Below are positions 16,127 through 26,056 of a stretch of 64,000 nt of DNA, piece after piece. The DNA comes from Peptococcaceae bacterium CEB3 (lineage in GTDB: Bacteria; Bacillota; Desulfitobacteriia; Desulfitobacteriales; Desulfitobacteriaceae): assembly GCA_001029295.1 (NCBI GenBank), contig LDXJ01000044.1, forward strand, positions 1 through 64,000, written 5' to 3'. The notes under the pieces were generated by a model. That model saw only the letters and a list, made by a program, of their open reading frames with translations. It made no database searches and was not told where the DNA came from. Numbering within the stretch: the stretch's first letter is position 1; every line of letters starts with the position of its first letter. Position numbers and translations under genes: made by a program.

Positions 16127-17320
16127 ATGTGGCAGTTAGTAAAAAATGCGAAGATTTACACGCCTGAACCGGTCGATGATACCGATGTCCTCATAGTCGG
16201 CGGGAAGATTGCGGCCTTGGGGAAAGGGTTGAGTCTACCGAGTTATGCCGAAGGGTCGGTCGTGGATGTGCAGGGAGCGGTTTTGACTCCCAGCTTTATG
16301 GATGCCCATGTGCACATTTGCGGTGGAGGGGGAGAAGCCGGGCCGGCTTCCCGGACGTCGGAAATTCAACTGTCTCACTTGACCCGGGCGGGCACGACGA
16401 CGGTTGTCGGTTGCCTGGGTACGGATTCCGTGTCCCGCAGTATGGCGGAGCTCTTAATCAAAGCCCGTGCTTTGGAGACTGAGGGTTTAACGACCTACAT
16501 TTACAGCGGAGGGTATCAAGTTCCGCCGAAAACCCTCTTCCCGACTCTGCGCCAGGATTTGGCCTTGATTGACAAAGTCATAGGGGCCGGGGAGATCGCC
16601 ATTTCAGATCACCGTTCCGCCCAACCCCAAATTGCCGAACTGGAGCATTTGTGTGCCGAAGCCCGGGTAGGGGGAATGCTGGGGGGAAAAGCCGGAATTG
16701 TCCATCTTCATTTGGGAGAGGGAAAGCATGGTTTAGAGCCGGTCCGGACGATTCTCAACCAGACCGAAATCCCCATCACTCAATTCATGCCCACCCATAT
16801 CAACCGGACCTATCCCTTACTGGAAGAGGGCGTCGAATTTCTTACAGCGGGCGGGCACATTGACCTCACGGCGGGGTGTGATGATTTCCCCCGGGACCTG
16901 CAAGTACCGGCTGTACTGAAGCTGCTTTATGACCGCCAAGTACTGAATGATCGGGTTACGGTGACCTCGGATGGCAACGGCAGCATGCCCCAATACAATG
17001 AAGCGGGGCAATTGGTGGGAATGGGCGTTGGTGACGTCAGCGTTCTCTGGCGGGATGTGCGTGAATCTATTATTTCCTACGGCTTGCCCTTGGAAGTGGG
17101 TTTAAGGACCATTACGGCGAATGTGGCCAGAGTTTTAAGCTTACAGAGGACAGGGATGATCCGTAAGGGGTATGAGGCGAATTTGGCGGTTTTGGATGAG
17201 GATTATCAGGTCCATCATGTCTGGGCCAAAGGTAAACTTATGGTTCGCGCCAAAGAAGCCCTCGTTCGGGGAACTTACGAGCAGCCCCCCATGCCGCCGG
17301 GTAGTGCTGTCACCGGGTAG
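16127..17320 (+). CDS. iadA: Isoaspartyl dipeptidase (beta-aspartyl-peptidase)
   Basis: This amidohydrolase-superfamily metalloenzyme (397 residues) hydrolyses beta-aspartyl dipeptides from damaged proteins. It shows the metal-binding H61-V-H63 after FMDA, a GGGGE loop, the later HLHLGEG and PTHINRT histidines, and the metal aspartate region VTSDGNGS. The start follows AGGAGGG. The last codons and stop lie inside a 16-bp tandem duplication (17297-17328). It stands alone between a divergent gene and the EF-G-like gene. Confidence 0.93.
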   Translation: MWQLVKNAKIYTPEPVDDTDVLIVGGKIAALGKGLSLPSYAEGSVVDVQGAVLTPSFMDAHVHICGGGGEAGPASRTSEIQLSHLTRAGTTTVVGCLGTDSVSRSMAELLIKARALETEGLTTYIYSGGYQVPPKTLFPTLRQDLALIDKVIGAGEIAISDHRSAQPQIAELEHLCAEARVGGMLGGKAGIVHLHLGEGKHGLEPVRTILNQTEIPITQFMPTHINRTYPLLEEGVEFLTAGGHIDLTAGCDDFPRDLQVPAVLKLLYDRQVLNDRVTVTSDGNGSMPQYNEAGQLVGMGVGDVSVLWRDVRESIISYGLPLEVGLRTITANVARVLSLQRTGMIRKGYEANLAVLDEDYQVHHVWAKGKLMVRAKEALVRGTYEQPPMPPGSAVTG

Positions 17321-17328
17321 TGTTGTCA
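17297..17328 (+). repeat. 16-bp tandem duplication across the iadA stop codon
   Basis: CCGGGTAGTGCTGTCA (17297-17312) is followed at once by CCGGGTAGTGTTGTCA (17313-17328). The unit contains TAG. Because 16 is not a multiple of three, only the second copy's TAG is in frame and ends iadA. Confidence 0.85.
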
Positions 17329-17515
17329 GGTGCAAACGACCGGAGCCCGTCAGAGCCGGCTAGGCGCACAGTCACTTCGGCCTCTGGCATCTGATTCCCG
17401 GCCTCTGTTTTGGACAACGGATATAGGGTTACTTCATTGAGTTAGGCAACAACTTCTATGGGTAAGCAAAAGGTATTGAGCCCTTTTCTTAATAAGGCAC
17501 AAGGAGGAGATTGTC

Positions 17516-19537
17516 TTGAAGACCTATGAGTTGGCAAATTTGCGCAATGTCTGTTTAATTGGGCATGGTGGAGCGGGAAAGACTTCTCTGGCAGAAGCTT
17601 TTCTCTTTGCTTCCGGAGCGACCAATCGCCTGGGAAAAGTGAGCGACGGCAACACTGTCTCCGACTACCTTCCGGAGGAGGTTAAACACAAGATTTCCAT
17701 CAGTACCAGCCTTATCCCGGTCGAATGGCAGGGGGTTAAGGTCAATGTGCTCGATACACCGGGCTATTCCGATTTCATGGGGGAAGTGATGAGTGCCCTA
17801 AGGGTGGCGGAATGCGGAGTCTTGACGATTTGCGGCGTTTCAGGCTTGGAAGTCCAGGCGGAGATTATCTGGGATATCATGGAGGAAAAGAAACTCCCAA
17901 GAATGGTTTTCGTCAACAAGCTCGACCGGGAAAACGCTAACTTGGACAAAGTGTTGGAACAGTTGCGGACGGCTTATCCGCAGGCCCGCTTTGCGCCTTT
18001 GCAGATACCGATCGGTCAGGAAGCCGGTTTCCGGGGTGTCGTGGATCTTCTCACGGACAAAGCCTGTTACTATGAGGAGAACGGCAGCGGAAAATATACG
18101 GCCAAAGAAATTCCCGCCGAATTGGCGGATGATGCGCAGATCCTCAAGGAAACCCTGGCGGAGGCAGTGGCCGAGGGGGATGATGAAGTCCTTGAGAAAT
18201 ACCTGGAAGGGGAACCTCTGAATAACGAAGACTTGATCAGGGCCCTGAAACCGGCGCTGGCCCAAAACCTAGTCGTGCCCGTGCTCTGCGGTTCGGCCTT
18301 TAAGAATATCGGGATTGCTCATCTTTTGGACTTCTTGACAGCTTATGCACCCGCACCGACGACGACTAACGAAAAGGCTGCCCTCATCTTCAAGACTCTG
18401 GCCGACCCCTATGTGGGGAAAATGAGCTTTCTTAGGGTGTATGGGGGGAAATTTACGGCTGATACCCTTGTTTTCAATGCCAAGAGAGGTTCAGAAGAAA
18501 AGATGGGGCAGCCTTTCTATTTGAGGGGAAAGGCCCAGGAGAACGTACAGATTGTCGGGGCCGGAGACATCGCTGTGGTGGCCAAGATGCAGGAGGTCGG
18601 TACCGGTGAGACCTTATGTGCGAAAGATAAACCGGTTGAATTGGAAGGGATAGAATTCCCCGAACCGACTCTCTCCGTGACTATTGAGCCGAAGAGCAAA
18701 GGGGATGAAGACAAGCTATCCACTGCGCTGACCCGGCTGGCGGAAGAGGATCCGACGATTCGGGTGAGCAAAAACACGGAGACAAAAGAGCAGATTCTGA
18801 CCGGTCTGGGAGAAATGCACCTGGAGATCGTCTTGGAAAAGCTCTCGCGTAAATTCGGCGTGGGCGTAACTATGCGGGTTCCGCGCGTTCCGTATCGGGA
18901 GACATTCAAGAAGGCGGTACAAGTAGAGGGCAAGCACAAAAAGCAGAGCGGGGGGCACGGGCAGTACGGTCACGTCTGGATCCGCTTGGAACCGAACGAG
19001 AACGCGGACTTTGAATTTACGGAAGAAGTCTTTGGGGGGGCTGTGCCCAGACAATATTTTCCCGCCGTGGAAAAGGGCATTCGTGAAGCGATGTCTGAGG
19101 GGATTTTGGCCGGCTATCCCGTGACCGGGTTTAAAGTCTGTCTTTACGACGGCTCCTACCACAGCGTCGACTCTTCCGAAATGGCCTTTAAACTGGCTGC
19201 GATTCTGGCTTTTAAGAAAGGTTCGGAGTTGGCGAAGCCGGTCTTGCTGGAACCCATTGCCGATGTCGAGGTGCGGGTGCCCGAGGTCTTCATGGGCGAC
19301 GTTATCGGCGACTTAAATTCCAAACGGGGCCGGGTGCTGGGGATGGAAGCCGACGGCAAATACCAGGTCATCAAGGCCCATGTTCCTCAGGCAGAGATGA
19401 TGCGCTATGCCATTGACCTCAAGTCACTGACCCAAGGGAGAGGAAAATTCGGCCTGTCTTTCCTTCAGTACGACGAGGTTCCGGCCAAAATCAGCGACAG
19501 TTTGGTGAATAAGCTCAAAGCGGCCCAGCAAGGCTGA
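17516..19537 (+). CDS. Elongation factor G-like translational GTPase
   Basis: This 673-residue GTPase is a paralogue of EF-G. It has the P-loop GHGGAGKT (residues 16-23), DTPGYSDF (80-87), NKLD (134-137), and EF-G domains II-V including the GHGQYGHVWIRLEP segment of domain IV. The switch I region differs from true EF-G: there is no ERGITI, and EVKHKISIS stands in its place. This is the hallmark of the FusA2/EF-G-like group, whose cellular role is unsettled. The start is TTG 17516, six bases after AAGGAGGAG. It is monocistronic, with a terminator at 19637. Confidence 0.9.
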   Translation: MKTYELANLRNVCLIGHGGAGKTSLAEAFLFASGATNRLGKVSDGNTVSDYLPEEVKHKISISTSLIPVEWQGVKVNVLDTPGYSDFMGEVMSALRVAECGVLTICGVSGLEVQAEIIWDIMEEKKLPRMVFVNKLDRENANLDKVLEQLRTAYPQARFAPLQIPIGQEAGFRGVVDLLTDKACYYEENGSGKYTAKEIPAELADDAQILKETLAEAVAEGDDEVLEKYLEGEPLNNEDLIRALKPALAQNLVVPVLCGSAFKNIGIAHLLDFLTAYAPAPTTTNEKAALIFKTLADPYVGKMSFLRVYGGKFTADTLVFNAKRGSEEKMGQPFYLRGKAQENVQIVGAGDIAVVAKMQEVGTGETLCAKDKPVELEGIEFPEPTLSVTIEPKSKGDEDKLSTALTRLAEEDPTIRVSKNTETKEQILTGLGEMHLEIVLEKLSRKFGVGVTMRVPRVPYRETFKKAVQVEGKHKKQSGGHGQYGHVWIRLEPNENADFEFTEEVFGGAVPRQYFPAVEKGIREAMSEGILAGYPVTGFKVCLYDGSYHSVDSSEMAFKLAAILAFKKGSELAKPVLLEPIADVEVRVPEVFMGDVIGDLNSKRGRVLGMEADGKYQVIKAHVPQAEMMRYAIDLKSLTQGRGKFGLSFLQYDEVPAKISDSLVNKLKAAQQG

Positions 19538-19636
19538 CCACAAGACCTTACCGTAGGCCCAGGCCGCGGATGGCGGCAAAACAGCGCGAGTTTATTGGCA
19601 TATGATGGCGATTTCCCAGGAACTAAGGTAGTGTAG

Positions 19637-19670
19637 GTGAGCGCTCACTCTTGCGGTGGGCGCTCCTTTT
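19637..19670 (+). terminator. Rho-independent terminator after the EF-G-like gene
   Basis: The stem GAGCGC (19639-19644) pairs with GCGCTC (19660-19665) with flanking partial pairing, and is followed by CTTTT. It sits 100 bases after the EF-G-like stop codon. Confidence 0.65.
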
Positions 19671-19740
19671 GAGTTATGAGATCTTAAGTCGTATGATCCT
19701 GAGCCCTGTGATCTTAGTCGCAGACAGAACGTACTGTTTA

Positions 19741-19760
19741 AGGTATAATAAGGTATAATA
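19741..19760 (+). promoter_or_regulatory. Duplicated -10 element before the activase gene
   Basis: AGGTATAATA occurs twice in tandem, giving two perfect TATAAT hexamers (19744-19749 and 19754-19759) about 60-75 bases before the activase start. No good -35 is present at 17-base spacing from either, so promoter use is plausible but unproven. Confidence 0.45.
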
Positions 19761-19818
19761 TTAATAAACGTACTATCAGAGAACGTAAGAGTGAGTTGTA
19801 ACTGAGCGGAGGAAGGAC

Positions 19819-22800
19819 ATGGGAGTTCTAAATGTCGGGCTCGATGTTGGTTCCACCACCGTGAAAATGGTGATTCTGGAAGAAGGAAAGATCATCTTCA
19901 AGCAGTACATGCGGCACTTTTCCAACATTAAACAGACCGTGGCCGCCCTGCTGGAAGACGCCAAAAATGTCTTGCAGAGGAACACCCTGACCATTATGAT
20001 TACAGGTTCGGGTGGCCTCAATATCTCGGAGAATCTGGACGTGCCTTTCATTCAAGAGGTGATCGCCAGTACCAAGGCTGTGAAGAGCCTCATCCCCGCG
20101 ACTGACGCCGCCATCGAGTTAGGGGGAGAGGACGCTAAGATTACCTATTTTGGGGAAGCGATGGAGCAGCGAATGAACGGCACTTGTGCGGGAGGCACGG
20201 GGGCTTTCATAGATCAGATGGCGGCACTTCTCCAGACGGATGCGGCCGGACTCAACGAGTTGGCGGAGCATCATAAACACATTTACCCCATCGCTTCACG
20301 CTGCGGCGTGTTTGCCAAGACAGATGTGCAACCTCTCCTGAACGAGGGGGCGGACAGGGCGGATATCGCGGCTTCCGTTCTGCAAGCGGTGGTCAACCAG
20401 ACGATCAGCGGCTTGGCTCAGGGCAGGCCCATTAACGGGCGGGTGGCCTTTTTGGGCGGTCCCTTGCACTTTATGCCGGAACTGCGCCAGCGTTTTATTG
20501 AGACTTTGAAACTCGCGGGAGAGGACATCATTTTCCCTGAGGATTCCCAGTACTTTGTGGCCTGGGGGGCCGCACTTTCTTCACGTGCGGAAGAACCGGT
20601 CTCCTTTGAGTGTCTCTACGAAAGAATCCCGGCCATCTATAATTTGGCCGGGACGGACAGCAATCCTCTGGAGGCGCTTTTTGCCGATGAGGCAGAGTAC
20701 CGGGCCTTTAAGCGGCGGCACGCGCAACACGCCGTGCCCAGAGCGGACCTGGAAAAATATGAGGGAGAGGCTTTTCTTGGGATCGACGCCGGATCTACCA
20801 CCACAAAAATCGTGCTGGTGGATGAGAGGGGGCGTCTGCTGTATTCTTTCTACGATAGTAATAAGGGAAATCCCCTTCAGTCGACGGTTGAGGCCTTAAA
20901 AACCTTGTACCGCAAACTCAATGCTCGGACCCGGATTGCTTATTCGGCCGTAACCGGCTATGGGGAGCATTTGCTTAAGGCGGCTCTGAAGGTGGATACG
21001 GGCGAGATCGAGACGGTGGCCCATTATAAAGCGGCGGATTTCTTTCTGCCGGGGGTCGATTTCGTTTTAGACATCGGCGGCCAGGATATGAAATGCCTTA
21101 TTGTGAAAAATGGGGTTATCGATTCCATCATGCTCAATGAAGCCTGCTCGTCCGGCTGCGGATCGTTTATCGAGACATTCGCCAATTCCCTGAACTACGA
21201 TGTGAAGGATTTCGCCAAGATCGGTTTGGCAGCCAAGAAACCGGTGGATTTGGGAACGCGCTGCACTGTCTTCATGAATTCCAAAGTGAAACAAGCCCAA
21301 AAAGAAGGGGCGGACGTGAGCGATATTTCAGCGGGAATATCACTCTCCGTCATCAAAAACGCACTTTTCAAGGTCATTCGGCTGCGCAGTACGGAGGAGT
21401 TGGGAGAGAAAATTGTCGTTCAGGGGGGGACTTTTTACAACGATGTCGTCCTGCGTTCTTTGGAGAAGCTGATCGGCCGCGAGGTGGTGCGCCCGGATAT
21501 TGCCGGGCTTATGGGGGCCTTCGGAGCGGCTCTCCTGGCCAAAGAGAGCTTCGCGGCGGGGCAGAAGACGACTCTGCTGCCGGCGGCGAAGCTGGACGGA
21601 TTCAGGGCCGAGACCGAAATGAAGCGCTGCGGTCTGTGCGGAAACAACTGTGTCGTGACCGTGAACCATTTCCCGGACGGCAGCGATTTTTATTCCGGCA
21701 ATCGCTGTGAACGCGGAGCCGGTCAGGAGAAAAAGAAGACGGATGTACCGAATATTTACGAATACAAATATCATCGGGTCTTCAACTACCGGCCTCTGGC
21801 GGAAAAAGAGGCACCCCGGGGCGTGATCGGTTTGCCCCGCGTGCTCAACATGTATGAAGACTATCCCTTTTGGTTCACGTTTTTTACGGAGTTGGGTTAT
21901 CGGGTGCTTCTCTCCGGCCGTTCTTCCAAGCGGGTCTATGAACTCGGAATGGAGACTATTCCTTCGGAATCCGCCTGCTATCCGGCCAAGCTGGTGCATG
22001 GACATATTGCGGACCTTGTGCGCAAGGGAGTCCGAAAAATCTTTTATCCCAGTATTCCCAACAATATTCCCGAAGATCCGGGAGCGAACAATAAGTACAA
22101 TTGCCCGATCGTCACCTCTTACCCGGAAACAATTCGGGCCAACATGGATATCCTGCGGGAGGTTACCTTTTACCATCCGTTTTTGCCGCTGGATATGCCC
22201 ACGCGCTTGATCCGGCGTTTGGCGGCGGAATTGAGCCCCGAAGGAATTCCTAAACGTGAGATCGTGTCGGCTGTGCGGCGGTCTTATGAGGAACTGGCCA
22301 GGTTTAAAGAGGATGTCCGGCATAAAGGTGAGGAGATCCTGCGCTACATCGAAGAGCACGGAAGTAAGGGAATTCTCCTCGCGGGCAGGCCTTACCACAT
22401 CGACCCCGAAATTAATCACGGGATACCAGAGATGATTCAGGCCTACGGTTTTGCGGTGCTGTCCGAAGATGCCATTCGCCATCTCGACCAGGTGGAACGT
22501 CCTCTGCGGGTTGTGGACCAATGGGTTTATCATTCCAGGCTCTACGCGGCTGCCACCTATGTGGCCAAACACAAGGACATCGAATTGGTCCAGCTCAATT
22601 CTTTTGGTTGCGGTTTGGACGCGGTGACTTCCGACCAAGTAAAAGAGATCTTGGAGCGCTACGGACGGATTTATACGGTTTTGAAGATCGATGAAATTAA
22701 TAATTTGGGTGCGGCCCGGATTCGGATTCGATCTCTAATCGCGGCGATCAAGGAACGGGACAAGAGAAATTTTGTCCCTCGGCGCTTGACTGAGCCGCAG

Positions 22801-24093
22801 GCCAGGGTGCCTTTTACCGTTGAGATGAAAGCCAAACACACGATCCTGGCCCCCCAGATGTCCCCTATTCATTTTCAGTTTCTGAAGACGACTTTTGAAC
22901 AGGCAGGGTACCGCATCGAGATTCTGCCTTCTGTGGATAAAACGGCGATCGACGAGGGCTTACGGTTTGTGCATAATGACGCCTGTTATCCGGCGATCAT
23001 CGTCGTCGGTCAGCTGATGAAGGCCCTGCGTTCAGGAAAATATGACTTAAACAATACCTCTGCTATTATCTCTCAGACAGGGGGCGGCTGCCGGGCCACC
23101 AATTATATTGCGTTTATTCGTAAGGCTTTACGGGATGCGGGTATGGCTCAGGTCCCGGTGATTTCCCTCAGCACGGGTGCGGCGGGTCTGGAGAACAATC
23201 CCGGCTTTAAACTGACGCTCAAATTGTTTAACCAAATGCTCAGGGCTTTGGTCTACGGTGATCTATTTATGCGTGTTCTTTACCGGGTGCGGCCTTATGA
23301 AAAAGTGCCCGGTTCGGCAGAACAACTTTATCAGTATTGGGTGGAGAAATGCCAGGCTCAGCTGCGTTCCGGCGGGAAAAAAGGGTTTAAGGAGAACATT
23401 TACGGGATAGTCCGGGATTTTGATCGGCTGGAGATTTATGAGGATCTGGTCAAACCGAGAGTGGGAGTCGTGGGAGAAATTCTGGTGAAATTCCACCCCA
23501 CGGCCAACAACAATATTGTGGGGCTCCTGGAAGCGGAGGGTGCCGAGGCGGTCGTACCGGACTTGATCGATTTTCTTTTGTATGGTGCCTATGACGCGAA
23601 GGTCAAGTATGAGCTCCTTTCCGGCAGTTTTTCCGGCATGTTGGGCGGTTTTCTCACCATTAACCGTATTGAGGCTTTCCGCAAGGAGATGAGAAAAGCT
23701 TTGACGGAGAGCAGGCGTTTTGAACCGCCCCATCCTATCGAACAGACCGCCCATCTGGCCGAGCGTCATCTTTCCCTCGCTAACCAGACCGGGGAGGGCT
23801 GGTTCCTGACCGGGGAAATGGTCGAGCTCATGCATAGCGGGGTCAATAATGTAGTCTGTCTGCAGCCTTTCGCCTGTTTGCCCAATCATATCACAGGTAA
23901 AGGGATGGTTCGGGAACTGAGGAGAGCCTATCCGGATTCCAATATTGCGCCTATCGACTATGATCCGGGAGCCAGTGAGGTCAATCAACTCAACCGGATC
24001 AAATTGATGCTGGCGGTGGCTCGGGAGCATCTGGGCCGGGAGCATTTGGGCGAGGTGCCCGCCCAAGCGGCCACGCACCGGTCAACCACTTAA
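19819..24093 (+). CDS. Giant 2-hydroxyacyl-CoA dehydratase activase-related protein
   Basis: This 1424-residue protein has four parts in one chain. ASKHA ATPase domain 1 (about 1-275) starts [13 protein letters not shown] and has cluster-type cysteines in [11 protein letters not shown] and [12 protein letters not shown] domain 2 (about 315-585) starts [18 protein letters not shown] and has cysteines in ACSSGCGSF and GTRCTVF. A DUF2229-type middle region with a CGLCGNNC motif follows. The C-terminal half resembles the HgdB/FldC dehydratase subunit ([26 protein letters not shown]). HgdC-type activators use an iron-sulfur cluster and ATP to inject an electron into a dehydratase; here activator and partner-like domains are fused. 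The true substrate is unknown. GGAGG precedes the ATG. Such giant proteins recur in anaerobic Firmicutes. Confidence 0.88.
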   Translation: MGVLNVGLDVGSTTVKMVILEEGKIIFKQYMRHFSNIKQTVAALLEDAKNVLQRNTLTIMITGSGGLNISENLDVPFIQEVIASTKAVKSLIPATDAAIELGGEDAKITYFGEAMEQRMNGTCAGGTGAFIDQMAALLQTDAAGLNELAEHHKHIYPIASRCGVFAKTDVQPLLNEGADRADIAASVLQAVVNQTISGLAQGRPINGRVAFLGGPLHFMPELRQRFIETLKLAGEDIIFPEDSQYFVAWGAALSSRAEEPVSFECLYERIPAIYNLAGTDSNPLEALFADEAEYRAFKRRHAQHAVPRADLEKYEGEAFLGIDAGSTTTKIVLVDERGRLLYSFYDSNKGNPLQSTVEALKTLYRKLNARTRIAYSAVTGYGEHLLKAALKVDTGEIETVAHYKAADFFLPGVDFVLDIGGQDMKCLIVKNGVIDSIMLNEACSSGCGSFIETFANSLNYDVKDFAKIGLAAKKPVDLGTRCTVFMNSKVKQAQKEGADVSDISAGISLSVIKNALFKVIRLRSTEELGEKIVVQGGTFYNDVVLRSLEKLIGREVVRPDIAGLMGAFGAALLAKESFAAGQKTTLLPAAKLDGFRAETEMKRCGLCGNNCVVTVNHFPDGSDFYSGNRCERGAGQEKKKTDVPNIYEYKYHRVFNYRPLAEKEAPRGVIGLPRVLNMYEDYPFWFTFFTELGYRVLLSGRSSKRVYELGMETIPSESACYPAKLVHGHIADLVRKGVRKIFYPSIPNNIPEDPGANNKYNCPIVTSYPETIRANMDILREVTFYHPFLPLDMPTRLIRRLAAELSPEGIPKREIVSAVRRSYEELARFKEDVRHKGEEILRYIEEHGSKGILLAGRPYHIDPEINHGIPEMIQAYGFAVLSEDAIRHLDQVERPLRVVDQWVYHSRLYAAATYVAKHKDIELVQLNSFGCGLDAVTSDQVKEILERYGRIYTVLKIDEINNLGAARIRIRSLIAAIKERDKRNFVPRRLTEPQARVPFTVEMKAKHTILAPQMSPIHFQFLKTTFEQAGYRIEILPSVDKTAIDEGLRFVHNDACYPAIIVVGQLMKALRSGKYDLNNTSAIISQTGGGCRATNYIAFIRKALRDAGMAQVPVISLSTGAAGLENNPGFKLTLKLFNQMLRALVYGDLFMRVLYRVRPYEKVPGSAEQLYQYWVEKCQAQLRSGGKKGFKENIYGIVRDFDRLEIYEDLVKPRVGVVGEILVKFHPTANNNIVGLLEAEGAEAVVPDLIDFLLYGAYDAKVKYELLSGSFSGMLGGFLTINRIEAFRKEMRKALTESRRFEPPHPIEQTAHLAERHLSLANQTGEGWFLTGEMVELMHSGVNNVVCLQPFACLPNHITGKGMVRELRRAYPDSNIAPIDYDPGASEVNQLNRIKLMLAVAREHLGREHLGEVPAQAATHRSTT

Positions 24094-24115
24094 GGACTAA
24101 GCCGGGAGGAAAATA

Positions 24116-25675
24116 TTAGTCTTCGCTGGAGCCGGAGCCGAGGATGTGTCTTAGCTTAAGACCCAACTGCAGTTTGAGTCGGTCCTCGGGGTCGGACGCT
24201 TTTAAGCCGGTCAGTTCTTCGATTTTGCGCAGGCGGTGGCGCAGAGTTTGGCGATGTATGCCGAGCTGTTCTGCCGCCTGCTTAATGTTGCCCTGAAAGT
24301 TGAGGAAGGTCTCCAGGGTGAGCAGGAGCGCCTTTTGTCCATGTTCGCCCGCGGCGGCCAGGGGAGCCAGGGTTTCCTGATAAAACTCAGTTTGGGTTTC
24401 CCTGCCGGCGCTGAGTAGAAGTCGGTAAACACCCAATTCGTGATAAAGAGCAAGTGTATCCCGCCGACCCAGGGCCCGGCTGACAGCCAGGGCGGACGCG
24501 GCTTCCCGGTACGCCTGCGGGACCTTGGAAAGGTCGCGATATAAGTCGCCGCTGGCGATGGATAGGGTTGGACCGGCCAGGGCTTTCTTGGCGGTTTCCT
24601 TGAGGGCGAACAGGATGGCTTTAAATCGGCCTGTGTCCTCGCGGGGGGATAGTTGCCAAAAGACGACGACCGTTTCTCCCCTCACCTTTGCTGTGGGGCG
24701 GCAGCCGCGGTGATAGAAAAAGGGCCGGACTGAGGCGAGCAGAATTTCCCGGTAAGCGGGAGCAGCTGCTTCATCAGCAGGGGAATCTATATGGAGAACG
24801 ATCAGGGCAAAGGTGCGTCCCGGTTCATAGCCTAGGCGCCGAGCCCGCCTTTCCAGGGCTTCTCCCGAGGGAAAGGTGCCGTTGAGCATATCCTCAAGAA
24901 AATCACCGCGGGTGCGGTTCTCTGCTTCCAGCACGGCTTGTTCCTTGAGAATTTCCAGGGCGGTCACAGTGGCCGCCTGGCGAAGAGCCATTTCGTCCAT
25001 GGCATCCATCGCAGGTCTATTGGGCGGCGATTCGTGCGGACGGGTGAATATGGAGATGTAACCGTAAACGTTACTGCCGACGGCGACGGGCACGGTTTTC
25101 AGCGGTACTGCCCGGGGACAAGGCTGCGGATGTTCCGCCAGGATGGTGCCAGTGTCGCTTTGGATACGGACGGGCCGCTTGATCAATTGGCTCAAGGTTT
25201 GGGCAACCGCCACCAGGCCTCGGTTTTCTAGGATTACCTGAGTAAACTCCTGATTTATGCGTTCCGAATACTGCAGGTGTTCCATCTGCCGTCCGATGAT
25301 CCGTCGGAGTATAGCTTGAGTAAGGGTGGAAAAAGCTAAGTCTTGGGGCAAGAGGATGAGTGGCAGGGCGCAAGTATCGGCCTGTGTCCGCAGGACCGAC
25401 GGGATATCCTGGATATAGAACCCGGTCTGGATGGCCAAAGCGGCCAGGCCCTTGGCGGCCAGCGCCGGAATGAGGTGTTCCTGTAATCCCGGGTCCTCTT
25501 CCAGACCGAAAGCTGTGGTGACTAGCAGTTCTCCTGACTGGAGCAGTTGAATCTCGTCCAGCACTTCCAGAACACTCACCCAGGTAATTTCCCTGCTCAA
25601 GCCGGCCTCGCCGGCAATGACCCGAGCATGGCGCAGGATTTCCATGGCCAAAGCTTCTCTCACTGTCAGAATCAT
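24116..25675 (-). CDS. PucR-family transcriptional regulator
   Basis: This 519-residue regulator has the PucR N-terminal ligand domain (residues 1-125), a GGDEF-like central domain, and a C-terminal HTH_30 (NIKQAAEQLGIHRQTLRHRL, about residues 475-495). GGAGG lies before the ATG at 25675. It is divergent to the lysine fermentation cluster and convergent with the activase gene. By position it is the likely regulator of the kdd-kam genes and may bind the 16-bp repeats at 25922-26016. PucR proteins usually respond to nitrogen compounds or amino acids; the effector here is not known. Confidence 0.9.
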   Translation of the reverse strand: MILTVREALAMEILRHARVIAGEAGLSREITWVSVLEVLDEIQLLQSGELLVTTAFGLEEDPGLQEHLIPALAAKGLAALAIQTGFYIQDIPSVLRTQADTCALPLILLPQDLAFSTLTQAILRRIIGRQMEHLQYSERINQEFTQVILENRGLVAVAQTLSQLIKRPVRIQSDTGTILAEHPQPCPRAVPLKTVPVAVGSNVYGYISIFTRPHESPPNRPAMDAMDEMALRQAATVTALEILKEQAVLEAENRTRGDFLEDMLNGTFPSGEALERRARRLGYEPGRTFALIVLHIDSPADEAAAPAYREILLASVRPFFYHRGCRPTAKVRGETVVVFWQLSPREDTGRFKAILFALKETAKKALAGPTLSIASGDLYRDLSKVPQAYREAASALAVSRALGRRDTLALYHELGVYRLLLSAGRETQTEFYQETLAPLAAAGEHGQKALLLTLETFLNFQGNIKQAAEQLGIHRQTLRHRLRKIEELTGLKASDPEDRLKLQLGLKLRHILGSGSSED

Positions 25676-25921
25676 CTGTTTCCTCCGTTCTTACGGCTTA
25701 CGGCTCTGACTATATTCTAAAGGTTTTCCCCGGATTGGACAAGATAGGCGCATGCACCGCCACATAAGTGTCCATAATGGCTAAAATACGAGGGAACAAA
25801 ATGGCCACGGTGGGCATTGCTCAAGAGCCAGGGCCCGGGTAGACTGAAAAGTGAACTCGTTCGAGTAAAGTTGAACGTCGATGTCATAGAACGGCCCAAG
25901 AGTCCCCAGACCGCGAAAGCA

Positions 25922-26016
25922 TGTTCCCGCAGAAGATGTTCCCTCAGAAACATGTTCCCGCAGAAGAATGTTCCTGTAGAAGCGTGTTCCTGTAAAAACG
26001 TGTTTCCGTAGAAGCA
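25922..26016. repeat. Six tandem 16-bp repeats between pucR-like gene and kdd
   Basis: Six head-to-tail copies start at 25922, 25937, 25953, 25969, 25985 and 26001. The first is 15 bp and the rest 16 bp. The consensus is TGTTCCYGYAGAAGMR with a strongly kept TGTTC-C-x-x-x-AGAA core. The array ends 41 bases before the kdd start, between divergent genes, where operators or an upstream activating array would be expected. It has no spacers and is not a CRISPR. Confidence 0.9.
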
Positions 26017-26056
26017 TTCAGCGTTTAGCTGGAGCAAGACGAAAGGAGATCAAATC

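Noticed and set aside
25922-26016. Repeat array as a CRISPR
   Set aside because: The copies are head to tail with no spacers and only 16 bp long, and there are no cas genes.
25717-26037. Minus-strand frames with repeating REH/GT residues as small proteins
   Set aside because: The apparent repeats are only translations of the 16-bp DNA array; no ribosome site or family match is seen.
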